Assembly: GCA_031254675.1 (NCBI GenBank)
Contig: JAIRTV010000016.1
Location: 1-10,235 of the forward strand
From: Planctomycetaceae bacterium
GTDB taxonomy: Bacteria; Planctomycetota; Planctomycetia; Pirellulales; Thermoguttaceae
Reading direction: 5' to 3'
DNA length: 10,235 nucleotides
Below the pieces are notes generated by a model. That model was not told the origin of the DNA. It worked only from the letters and a program-made list of their open reading frames with translations, and ran no database searches. Below, piece after piece: positions 1 through 6,031 of the stretch (positions are counted from its first letter, which is position 1; each line of letters starts with the position of its first letter). Position numbers and translations under genes: made by a program.

Positions 1-189
1 TGAGTATGTTGTGGAGGGTTTGTTGTATTCAAAATCTCTGTTGCCGATAGGTTTCGAGTTCTTGCCCTCAACAATTCGCCAACCTTCATTTGCAAGATCA
101 CCCGACTCAAAATCAAAAACAACCGATTCCGCAAAACTCGAAACCGTACAAAAAATAAACGAACAAAAAATCAAACTGAAACGCATCAT
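1..189 (-). CDS. Secreted protein, N-terminal part only (runs off left edge)
   Basis: The first 63 codons of a minus-strand gene. Two adjacent ATGs (189..187 and 186..184) follow an AAAGGA Shine-Dalgarno at 200..195, with spacing of 5 or 8 nt; the second ATG has the better spacing. Residues 1-20 form a Sec signal peptide: MMR, then a hydrophobic stretch SLIFCSFIFCTV, ending SSFA before ES. The mature part starts VVFDFESGDLANEGW and continues with IVEG and GNRDFEYNK. A start of the type DFE-x-G-D-L-x-x-x-GW is common in secreted planctomycete proteins with a beta-sandwich or glycoside-hydrolase-associated N-terminal domain (family knowledge, not proven here). A good promoter lies at 267..295. 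Function cannot be assigned because the catalytic part is outside the window. I am fairly sure it is a real gene and unsure of the product. Confidence 0.75.
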   Translation of the reverse strand, partial: MMRFSLIFCSFIFCTVSSFAESVVFDFESGDLANEGWRIVEGKNSKPIGNRDFEYNKPSTTYS

Positions 190-266
190 AAAATTCCTTT
201 ACTGGTTGGGAGATTGGACATAATTTCAATGTTCAACACTTAATTGTATTAGATAAAATTTTGTAA

Positions 267-295
267 ATTATACGCAAACAATAGTTATTGTTCAA
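267..295 (-). promoter_or_regulatory. Sigma-70-type promoter for the secreted protein at 1..189
   Basis: On the minus strand, -35 TTGAAC (295..290), a 17-nt spacer and a perfect -10 TATAAT (272..267). Transcription would start near 260, giving a 5' leader of about 70 nt before the ATG at 189. The spacing is ideal and the -10 matches the consensus exactly. The surroundings are AT-rich, so chance matches are possible. No operator-like repeat is visible next to it. Confidence 0.55.
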
Positions 296-313
296 TATGA
301 GAAAATGTTGTCG

Positions 314-341
314 AACCGGTATTGGGTTTTCAATACCGGTT
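314..341. terminator. 11-bp hairpin after the DUF1559 remnant, possible terminator
   Basis: A perfect inverted repeat: AACCGGTATTG (314..324) pairs with CAATACCGGTT (331..341) around a 6-nt loop. It lies about 60 nt downstream of the DUF1559 remnant stop and upstream of the promoter at 267..295, where a transcription end would be expected. There is no proper U-tract on either strand, so it is not a canonical Rho-independent terminator. It may instead be an RNA 3'-end stabiliser. The hairpin at 3753..3785 occupies the equivalent place behind the complete DUF1559 gene. Confidence 0.45.
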
Positions 342-401
342 GCGGCAGACGAAAACGGTGTGTTACAAGCACGTTGTTGTAGCGATTATAATGTATTATT
401 T

Positions 402-659
402 TTATGGCAATGAAACTGATTTTCCATCTTGAACGTCGGACAAATCGCGCATGAGTGTTGCTGGTGTTGTAACGCTAACACTTCGAACGGAGCCATCGCC
501 AATCAGGAAATTGCATATTCCCGAATGGGCTGAACCGAAATAGGAAACACCATTATCCTGTGTTGTCGATGGATCACTACGACTTTGAGCAATCTGCCGC
601 AAACCACTTCCGGTATCGTCGAAAGTTTGTGTTGTGAAAACAACCCCATTGCCACTGAA
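402..659 (-). pseudogene. DUF1559 protein, C-terminal remnant (5'-truncated)
   Basis: The open frame begins after an in-frame TGA at 662..660 and ends at TAA (404..402), about 85 residues. It carries the DUF1559 C-terminal hallmark: YFGSAHSGICNFLIGDGSVR, then RDLSDVQDGKSVSLP, which matches the usual FxSxHxGGxN...DGSVRFIS...L...DGxVVxxP ending of the family. The N-terminal prepilin leader and the middle of the protein (roughly 300 residues in full-length members) are absent. A TTG at 602 could serve as a start codon, but no ribosome-binding site supports it. The cut lies a few bases from the end of the oxidoreductase gene, so the truncation probably arose by recombination. If the nearby mobile element is removed on paper, the in-frame stop is still there, so that insertion did not cause the truncation. 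Expression as a functional protein is unlikely. Confidence 0.75.
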
Positions 660-669
660 TCATTATTAA

Positions 670-931
670 CTGGACTTTTGCAAATTTTATAACTAGTTAT
701 ATCAAAAGGACTTATCTAATCCAATTTTGTTCAATTTTCGCATATTATGAAACAAAAGCAATAAATATTATTGAATCAATATTTGTAAAACCCTTGATAT
801 TTCAACATATTGATTTTTAGAACAACTTTTATAAACGCAATATACGATACAATAATATGGCAAAATCGAGTGATTTCAATGTTTCAAACCATTTGATTTA
901 CAGTGTGAAACACAACTTTGCAAAAGTCCAG
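670..931. mobile_element. MITE-like element, 15-bp perfect terminal inverted repeats, 7-bp direct repeat TTATTAA
   Basis: The left end CTGGACTTTTGCAAA (670..684) is the exact reverse complement of the right end TTTGCAAAAGTCCAG (917..931). Immediately outside, TTATTAA occurs in direct orientation at 663..669 and 932..938, as expected of a target-site duplication. Because TTAxTAA is nearly self-complementary, the inverted repeat can also be read as 18 perfect bp (667..684 / 917..934). The 262-bp interior is AT-rich and has no plausible coding region. It contains a perfect 12-bp palindrome ATAACTAGTTAT (689..700) next to the left end and a 9-bp stem AATCAATAT / ATATTGATT (774..782 / 807..815). 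It sits exactly between the oxidoreductase gene and the DUF1559 remnant; the oxidoreductase stop codon (937..935) is inside the right copy of the direct repeat. I do not assign it to an IS family. A non-autonomous element mobilised by a transposase elsewhere in the genome is the simplest reading. Confidence 0.7.
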
Positions 932-934
932 TTA

Positions 935-3112
935 TTAATTTTTTGGTGGGAGATATTCGTTGTAACGTTCGGGGGCGTTGAGATGTTTGACCAACGCCGG
1001 AATATCAATATTTTCGACGGACACATTTTTTTTCGCAGCCCACGCCGCCGCAAGACCGGCGGCATGACCAAGTTGAATCATTGTCCGCTGAAGTCGGCAA
1101 CTCGACGCAGCAATCCGACTAAACCCCGCACCACGACAAGCCACAAGAATATTTTGCCATTGTCCGGCTGGAATCATGCAACGATAAGGAATCCCATAAG
1201 CAAAAGTAACCGTTTTGAGACTACCACCCGCACCATGAATATCGCACGGATGATCCGCAATCGCAATCATATCATCATGCTGTTGTTTTTTTAGCGTTTC
1301 GATAAGGTCTTGTTCACGCAGCACGTATTTTGTTTTGACCCGATAACTTTCACGAATACCAAGCATCGGAGCAATTTGAATAAGTTCAAAATTCTGAAAG
1401 TCGGGAATTTGTTGAAGCCAATGCCAATGTGCATAAACGATTTGTTCACTACGCCGTAACGCCTCGTCGTAACCATAATCAATTAACGCTCGCCCCGGCA
1501 ATGTCGGAAGCATATTAACGGTTAGCGGTCCCTCTTTCCAACCACAAATGTGCGCACAGGCAGGAAACGAAATAGGCGGATTGGAAGTGGGTTGTGTTTT
1601 GGCGTTGGAACGTTGGGCAATCGTGTAAAGTCTGGTAATGGCGTTTAATTGTAACGATCCTTTTTTCGGAGCGGAAGGTTCGTCGAAGGCGTTTTGCGGA
1701 TCAATTCCGAGCATGACCTCGCAACCGAGCGAACGACAAACCCAAACATCACCCGTCGAATCAATAAACACCTTAGCACGAATTCGTATCGTTTTTTCTT
1801 CGGTATTGCGAACCAATATTGATTCGATTCGTGTTTTTTCGGGATTGGTTTCCGGTTGAAAGAAATAGGTTTTGTCCAGTAAAACAACTTTTTTTGTTTC
1901 AGCCAACATCTCCCGAACAACTTGATCGAATATTTCCGGTTTGTACGGAACATCTCGGAGTTGTATGGGAGTAAGATTCGCGCGATGAGTTGTGGACTCG
2001 TAGGATTCATCTTCTGTTACGAGATAATAACCGTACGGTGCTTTTGTTTGAAGTGGTCGCGTGTGTCCAACTCCGGCGCCGCCGAGTGTTTTCATTCGTT
2101 CGAATAATTCCCGCGTCAACGAACATCCCGGTCCCGGCTCCCAACCGGCAACTTGAGCGTTGGTTCCGGTTCCGCCGAGCCGTTCCTGCCGTTCTACCAA
2201 AACGACTTTTGCACCTTCGCGTGCCGCCATAATTGCCGCAGCACAACCGGCACTGCCAGCTCCAACCACACAAACATCCGTCGAAAATTCCTGATCAACT
2301 TGTCCCGTAAAACGCGGAATATTCAATACATTCCACGAATCCTGAAATTTCGAAACAATCTTTTGAATCCGATGTTTTTCGAACAAATATTTTCTAATTT
2401 GATTGGCTTCGTTTTTTGAAACGGCACGATCATAAACGAGTATTTCGGAAATGGTTCCTGTCCAGGAATATTGCGGCATCCCAAGACAACCAATAAACAT
2501 GCCCTTGCCGAACAACGGCGAATTTAAATGCGAACCGTTGACGCTTTCTTCTTGATCTTGATAGAAAACGGACATAGTGGTGCCGTTTTCGGTTTCTTGC
2601 ATAATACCGCCGAACAGTGTTTTCCCACCGAATATCGCAGGAATTTCCACCGAAATGGTTTGATTTTTCGTATCGCGAACAATCCAACGCACCATTTCAT
2701 TATCATCAACATCCAGTTGAACCAACGGAACCACGCCGGTTCTCGCACCAAGAATCGAATAAGATAACGGACCTCCATGTTCCGCAATCGCAAAAACACT
2801 CATATTTCGTGTCTCGGCAGGAAGAACCTGTTCGTCGATATAAAGTCCAGTTCCGTTACGAAATTGGATTGATTGGTTGTCGGAATCGTGTTGTGGAGCG
2901 GAACGTCCCTTAGGAACAATTGCCGTTCGTTTATTCGGCGAAAGATCATGCCAACGAACAATACCTCCCTCCGCATTCGTCTCAACAGATTGTCCCGCAT
3001 CAAGATGAAGAACCAATCCGTCCTCTGGAATCAACGAACTTGCCTTAATTGCCGGAACTACAGCTATTACCAAAACAATAAATAACTCAATCATGTAATG
3101 TATTTTTGACAT
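935..3112 (-). CDS. Secreted LamG-like domain + FAD-dependent oxidoreductase fusion
   Basis: 725 residues. The ATG at 3112 is preceded by AAAGG about 9 nt upstream. Residues 1-25 are a Sec signal peptide (hydrophobic LFIVLVIAVVP, cut near KAS/S), so the protein is exported. Residues about 30-250 look like a concanavalin/LamG-type beta-sandwich: LVLHLDAGQ, WHDLSPN, then the ending WTGTISEILVYDRAVS-xxE, typical of Laminin_G_3. Residues about 278-710 are an FAD_oxidored (PF12831-like) domain. It has the dinucleotide fold VCVVGAGSAGCAAAIMAAREG followed by VVLVER and GGTGT, DSTGD at 451-455, the GIRES motif at 585-589, and the C-terminal IPYRCMIP ... NILVACRGAG ... QLGHAAGLAAA. Proteins of this family oxidise largely unknown substrates, often encoded near sugar or sulfatase genes. 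The LamG part probably binds carbohydrate (inference). The gene lies 54 bp behind the lipoprotein gene and is probably co-transcribed with it. A Cys in NILVACRGAG replaces the more usual Gly of VAGR. The mobile element abuts the stop without altering the C-terminus. Confidence 0.88.
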   Translation of the reverse strand: MSKIHYMIELFIVLVIAVVPAIKASSLIPEDGLVLHLDAGQSVETNAEGGIVRWHDLSPNKRTAIVPKGRSAPQHDSDNQSIQFRNGTGLYIDEQVLPAETRNMSVFAIAEHGGPLSYSILGARTGVVPLVQLDVDDNEMVRWIVRDTKNQTISVEIPAIFGGKTLFGGIMQETENGTTMSVFYQDQEESVNGSHLNSPLFGKGMFIGCLGMPQYSWTGTISEILVYDRAVSKNEANQIRKYLFEKHRIQKIVSKFQDSWNVLNIPRFTGQVDQEFSTDVCVVGAGSAGCAAAIMAAREGAKVVLVERQERLGGTGTNAQVAGWEPGPGCSLTRELFERMKTLGGAGVGHTRPLQTKAPYGYYLVTEDESYESTTHRANLTPIQLRDVPYKPEIFDQVVREMLAETKKVVLLDKTYFFQPETNPEKTRIESILVRNTEEKTIRIRAKVFIDSTGDVWVCRSLGCEVMLGIDPQNAFDEPSAPKKGSLQLNAITRLYTIAQRSNAKTQPTSNPPISFPACAHICGWKEGPLTVNMLPTLPGRALIDYGYDEALRRSEQIVYAHWHWLQQIPDFQNFELIQIAPMLGIRESYRVKTKYVLREQDLIETLKKQQHDDMIAIADHPCDIHGAGGSLKTVTFAYGIPYRCMIPAGQWQNILVACRGAGFSRIAASSCRLQRTMIQLGHAAGLAAAWAAKKNVSVENIDIPALVKHLNAPERYNEYLPPKN

Positions 3113-3166
3113 TGATTGTGACCTTTCAAAAAAATGGGTGAAATGAAAATAATGTAAATTTTTGAT

Positions 3167-3658
3167 TCACATTTTGCTTGGTTCAATCGTATCAATCAAT
3201 ACGCGAACCGATTTGCCAACATCCAATGTTGTCGATTTTTTGCCTTTTTCGACAAGAACTTCTAAGGTTGTTGTTGCGCGATTTGTCAACGCCGGATCAA
3301 CCAGAGAATAAATAAAAATCGGTTGAGTTTGTGTTTCATTCGATGTCTCACCTTCTGTTTCTGTTTTGATAACAACAACTTTATACGTTCCCAATGGAAC
3401 ACCGGAAAATTGACCGTAAGTAACAAGACGTGCAACACCGTTTGCATTTGTTAATCCTGTTACGGGAAAATGAATCTCCTCTGACACGAGTTGAACATTG
3501 GCTCCAACAAGCGGTTGAGAGTCTTGAGTCAGAGTCAGTTGAAACGGAACAAGAATCGGCAATCCCTCAGGACGTTGTTCCGGCTGACAACCAAAAATAG
3601 TAAATAATCCCAAAAGGATTGACCAGCGAATGATTGTTGGTAATGAATTTTGTAGCAT
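3167..3658 (-). CDS. Lipoprotein with carboxypeptidase-regulatory-like (transthyretin-like) domain
   Basis: 163 residues from the ATG at 3658; an in-frame TTG at 3670 would add four residues, but neither start has a clear Shine-Dalgarno. The N-terminus is a lipoprotein signal: SLPTIIRWSILLGLFT followed by lipobox IFGC, with the lipidated Cys at residue 24. The mature part resembles a CarboxypepD_reg-like beta-sandwich: LTLTQDSQPLVGANVQLVSE, then VTGLTNANGVARLVTYG, and VPLGTYKVVVIKTE. The pattern is an 'x-PLxGAxVxL...TxxxGxA...G-x-Y-x-V' fold. Small lipoproteins of this kind very often follow DUF1559 genes in Planctomycetota, as here (family knowledge). It is probably anchored in the envelope and may act with the pseudopilin-like protein; that role is inferred. 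It lies 150 bp after the DUF1559 gene, with two hairpins between, and 54 bp before the oxidoreductase. Confidence 0.8.
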   Translation of the reverse strand: MLQNSLPTIIRWSILLGLFTIFGCQPEQRPEGLPILVPFQLTLTQDSQPLVGANVQLVSEEIHFPVTGLTNANGVARLVTYGQFSGVPLGTYKVVVIKTETEGETSNETQTQPIFIYSLVDPALTNRATTTLEVLVEKGKKSTTLDVGKSVRVLIDTIEPSKM

Positions 3659-3703
3659 ATTTTGTGTCAAAATAAAAAAGAATTGTCAACATATAATGAA
3701 ACT

Positions 3704-3734
3704 ATTTCGCTTGCGTTACGAATATAAGCGAAAT
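3704..3734. other. 9-bp hairpin between DUF1559 and lipoprotein genes
   Basis: ATTTCGCTT (3704..3712) pairs perfectly with AAGCGAAAT (3726..3734) around a 13-nt loop. On the minus-strand transcript it lies about 45 nt before the lipoprotein ATG and just after the hairpin at 3753..3785. There is no U-tract. It could be an RNA-processing or attenuation element that sets different levels of the two proteins, or a protein-binding dyad near a lipoprotein promoter. The sequence does not decide between these. Confidence 0.35.
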
Positions 3735-3752
3735 GGACGATGAATTGATTTC

Positions 3753-3785
3753 ATTTTAGCCGTCCCAAACCGAAACGGCTAAAAT
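3753..3785. terminator. 11-bp hairpin directly after the DUF1559 gene
   Basis: ATTTTAGCCGT (3753..3763) pairs perfectly with ACGGCTAAAAT (3775..3785) around an 11-nt loop, starting 24 nt after the DUF1559 stop on the minus strand. It is the strongest hairpin of that intergenic region. As at 314..341, the run of T precedes rather than follows the GC core on either strand, so it is not a textbook Rho-independent terminator. A partial terminator or 3'-end stabiliser between DUF1559 and the downstream lipoprotein/oxidoreductase pair is likely. Confidence 0.45.
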
Positions 3786-3808
3786 ATAACAAAATTTTTG
3801 CTTTGAGT

Positions 3809-4975
3809 TTACGGAATTGTTACCGATTCACCGCCGTTCAAAGAACCAAGTGCGCCCCAAATACCAAACGGACTGGTTTGTTGATAATAATCAATTGGTT
3901 TATAATTGTTGCTCAAATCTCCGCAATTAATTGTTTCGGAAATAAAACGACCGGAACCGTCTGCCAAAACACAGTTGACTCCTCCGGAATGGAAACTCGA
4001 TACAGAAAAAAATCCGAACGTACCAAGATCATTCGTATAAAGGCAATTCGGAGAGTTGGGCGGTAATGCCGTTACAAAAGCAATCATTGATGCACGTCCA
4101 TCAAAAATTCTTGCACCGCGAAATGACCGATAAAGAGTTGTCGTTAATACTGTCGGATCAGAGGAACTACGTTTGCCCATACAGATTGAAGGATTTATTG
4201 TTGCAGTTGTTCCACTCGTCCAGATTGAAGAGTCATAGACCGTGCCGCCTTTCACTTTGCGATTAGGATTCGTATCATCTGTTGTATCGGTACAAGCTCC
4301 TTCACTCGCCGCAATCGTGTTCGAAGAACCATCGGTAATACTTTCCAATCCTTTCCAAAAAATAGAAAAAAACAATCCTCTCATTTTAAGGGAATTTGCT
4401 GTATATGCTGCTGTATCAGAAGGATTATCGACGGCGTTATTATTGATAACATCGCCAACAGACATCAAAATACTTGTTTTGTAACATTCATAACCTGATT
4501 GGTCATTGATTTTCGTCGATTCACTATCGGACGGACAACATAAAGTGGTAACACGTGTTCGACCAATGGTGGGAGCACCGTTAGGGTCGGGTCCGGCATT
4601 GGTTATCATTTCTCCTATAATTGTTTCATAAGCAGATTGCTGTTCCATAAATGGAAATAGGCTGAATATTCCCGACCAGTTAGTACTAGATTTTGTACCT
4701 CCCCAACATCGTAATGCGGGAAGCGCATTATGAACGTCATGGTAATTGTGCAAGGCAATACCGAATTGTTTCAAGTGATTCGAACATTGCATTCGCCTTG
4801 CGGCTTCGCGGGCTGCCTGAACCGCCGGCAACAGAAGAGCAATTAACACGCCGATAATTGCAATCACCACAAGAAGTTCGACAAGAGTAAAGCCGAATCG
4901 CAGAGAGTGCGAAAGAGTTGAGAATTTTGCAGAATAACGTCGAAAAATCGAACACTTTCCACTATCCGTTCTCAA
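3809..4975 (-). CDS. DUF1559 domain-containing pseudopilin-like protein (prepilin-type leader)
   Basis: 388 residues if the TTG at 4975 is used; the true start is uncertain. The class III (type IV prepilin-type) leader is clear: basic residues 1-27, then G28 | FTLVELLVVIAIIGVLIALL with Glu at mature position +5 (E33). The hydrophobic helix is followed by the DUF1559 (SBP_bac_10) signature AVQAAREAARRMQCSNHLKQ and LHNYHD. The C-terminal hallmark FHSGGVNCVLADGSGRFIS begins near residue 328, and the protein ends NGGESVTIP. The fold is expected to be a membrane-anchored pseudopilin with a large periplasmic domain; the role of this hugely expanded planctomycete family is unknown. The frame has no in-frame ATG upstream of the leader. 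A run of 12 G (5004..4993) separates it from ATGs at 5025 and 5093, which would read into it only with 10/13 or 11/14 G respectively. So either the TTG start (possible TGGA about 8 nt upstream) is used, or the gene is currently switched off or mis-sequenced. Confidence 0.88.
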   Translation of the reverse strand: MRTDSGKCSIFRRYSAKFSTLSHSLRFGFTLVELLVVIAIIGVLIALLLPAVQAAREAARRMQCSNHLKQFGIALHNYHDVHNALPALRCWGGTKSSTNWSGIFSLFPFMEQQSAYETIIGEMITNAGPDPNGAPTIGRTRVTTLCCPSDSESTKINDQSGYECYKTSILMSVGDVINNNAVDNPSDTAAYTANSLKMRGLFFSIFWKGLESITDGSSNTIAASEGACTDTTDDTNPNRKVKGGTVYDSSIWTSGTTATINPSICMGKRSSSDPTVLTTTLYRSFRGARIFDGRASMIAFVTALPPNSPNCLYTNDLGTFGFFSVSSFHSGGVNCVLADGSGRFISETINCGDLSNNYKPIDYYQQTSPFGIWGALGSLNGGESVTIP

Positions 4976-5093
4976 CTCTCCATTCCATATAGCCCCCCCC
5001 CCCCTGGTTTACGCAGTTTATCCATTTTAACATTTGGCTTTTCGCAAAAAATATTGCGAAAATTCCGACAACACATTTCACTAAATTTTCCAT
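4962..5093 (-). CDS. Short leader ORF through the G12 run, or true 5' end of the DUF1559 gene
   Basis: The ATG at 5093..5091 has the best ribosome-binding site near the DUF1559 gene: GGAGA at 5105..5101 with 7-nt spacing. As sequenced it gives 43 residues, beginning MENLVKCVVGIFAIFFAK and crossing the G run as glycines before a TAG at 4964..4962, inside the DUF1559 N-terminus in another frame. With 11 or 14 G it would fuse in frame to DUF1559. The hydrophobic stretch VVGIFAIFF looks membrane-seeking, which is odd in front of a prepilin leader. A separate leader peptide that couples translation to DUF1559 is therefore an alternative. A second ATG at 5025 (MDKLRKP, basic and more leader-like, but with a weak ribosome site) joins DUF1559 at 10 or 13 G. 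Confidence 0.4.
   Translation of the reverse strand: MENLVKCVVGIFAIFFAKSQMLKWINCVNQGGGGYMEWRVENG
4993..5004. repeat. Homopolymer of 12 C (G12 on the coding strand) at the 5' end of DUF1559
   Basis: Twelve consecutive C on the plus strand, the longest homopolymer in the window and conspicuous in AT-rich DNA. It lies 17 bp upstream of the TTG codon of the DUF1559 frame and inside two ATG-initiated frames that could lead into it. Poly-G/C runs of this length change length by slipped-strand mispairing and are classic contingency switches in other bacteria. They are also prone to sequencing and assembly error. Read-level evidence would be needed to tell which. Confidence 0.9.
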
Positions 5094-5198
5094 CGTTAGT
5101 TCTCCATCATTTGCAAAGTTTTACCAAACATAATTGCGAAACGTTCGCCGAAAGACAACACGGCAAAAAATACGAATCACAATCGACTAAGTTTTCAT

Positions 5199-5227
5199 AG
5201 TTTATGTTAAACAGAAAAAATTGTCAA
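5199..5227 (-). promoter_or_regulatory. Candidate sigma-70 promoter for the DUF1559 gene
   Basis: On the minus strand, a perfect -35 TTGACA (5227..5222), a 17-nt spacer and a -10 TAAACT (5204..5199, 4 of 6 matches). The transcript would begin near 5192, with a leader of about 100 nt before the ATG at 5093 and its GGAGA site. A weaker alternative, TTGTCT (5158..5153) with 17 nt to AATTAT (5135..5130), lies closer to the gene. The 316 bp between the DUF1559 frame and the end of the next gene (4976..5291) otherwise hold the leader ORF, the G12 run and a 7-bp hairpin TTCGCAA/TTGCGAA (5041..5060). Confidence 0.4.
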
Positions 5228-5291
5228 GAGGCTTTTTTTACTTTTAAAAAATTTTCTTACCGTTCACAAGGTGTTCCGACACAAAATAACG

Positions 5292-5709
5292 CTACATTGC
5301 TTCTGCTTCTTCGCGAATGGCTTCCGGCAACAAGTCTTCAACAGAGGATTCGACGGGGATTTAGTTGTTCTATTTCCATCAATCCTTTTATGTCCGAGAA
5401 TCGAATATCAGGTTCGGCACGAAATTTGAACAACAATTTGTATTCGGGTAACCTTGCAGAAACAAAATCCGTATCAAATGAAAATTGTTTTTTTGAATCA
5501 TTTTTGATACAAACACACAGATTGCCATTCGTCGTATCAAGCGAGACAAATATATTTTGATCATTCGCATCTGAAACAAAAAATATTTTGTCGCAAAAAT
5601 CTCTTTTTATATTATCATTAATTCGTAATGTTTCTTCGAACGAAAAACAAAACATAGAAAAAGATAAAACAAAGAAACAAACAAAAATATAACAAATAGA
5701 ATTCAACAT
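5292..5709 (-). pseudogene. Small secreted protein, unknown function, frameshifted near its C-terminus
   Basis: From the ATG at 5709 the frame gives 123 residues to a TGA at 5340..5338. Residues 1-24 are a Sec signal peptide (LNSICYIFVCFFVLSFSMFCFSF), and the rest is a hydrophilic, beta-rich-looking domain with no family I recognise. The last six residues (PRRILC) look out of frame. Removing one base from the run of four C at 5358..5355 (coding strand) restores a natural acidic tail, NPVESSVEDLLPEAI then REEAEAM, ending at TAG 5294..5292, for about 139 residues in total. So the gene is either a recent single-base frameshift pseudogene, a sequencing error, or (less likely) a +1 programmed frameshift at CCC-C. 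No strong Shine-Dalgarno is visible. It lies about 200 bp upstream of the DUF1559 leader on the same strand. Confidence 0.5.
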
Positions 5710-5756
5710 GGCAATTCAGATTTTTTTCAACATTATTTTTCTAAAAATTAGTTCAA

Positions 5757-5936
5757 TCATTGCTCTTTAAAAGTAATTGTCTCGATTATTCTATCCACAA
5801 AAAACGAATTATTCAAGGTTCTAACCGAAGAAGATAAAATCTGAAATAATTCTGTTGCGGTGAAATTGTTTTGTGCCGTTCTTTGTAGAAAGAAAAATGC
5901 CAAGTTGTAGCCGGTTGTAGAAAAAAAACATGCCAT
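5757..5936 (-). CDS. Short hypothetical ORF, possibly a gene remnant
   Basis: 59 residues from the ATG at 5936..5934, ending at TGA 5759..5757; an in-frame TTG at 5945 adds three more. The composition is protein-like in its second half (TATELFQILSSSVRTLNNSF then FVDRIIETITFKEQ), suggesting a helical segment. The start MACFFSTTGYNLAFFF is unusual, and no ribosome-binding site is evident (only a distant GAG). It ends 47 bp before the frameshifted secreted protein on the same strand, so the two could be one operon or parts of a decaying locus. I do not recognise a family. Confidence 0.3.
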   Translation of the reverse strand: MACFFSTTGYNLAFFFLQRTAQNNFTATELFQILSSSVRTLNNSFFVDRIIETITFKEQ

Positions 5937-6031
5937 TTGATACAATACTCAAATCAGTAGTCAATAGCAAAAAATCGACCACAAAAACATGATTCACTCT
6001 TAACTATTCACTCAACTCTTAACTACAAAAA

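Noticed and set aside
11..223. Plus-strand ORF of 70 residues at the left edge
   Set aside because: Antisense to the minus-strand start with signal peptide, Shine-Dalgarno and promoter, which explains the region far better.
857..1294. Plus-strand ORF overlapping the oxidoreductase
   Set aside because: Lies antisense to the well-supported oxidoreductase, begins inside the mobile element, has a basic low-quality composition and no recognisable domain.
3660..3690. TTGACA-like promoter for the lipoprotein (3689..3684)
   Set aside because: At 17-nt spacing there is no acceptable -10, and the start would fall at the ATG itself.
5204..5560. Plus-strand ORF of 118 residues opposite the small secreted protein
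   Set aside because: The minus strand has a clear signal peptide and a restorable C-terminus; the plus frame has no ribosome site and no domain-like pattern.
5915..5946. TTGTAG ... TACAAT promoter for the GYF_2/kinase pair
   Set aside because: The -10 is good, but the spacer is 20 nt and the region is A-rich; chance is likely.
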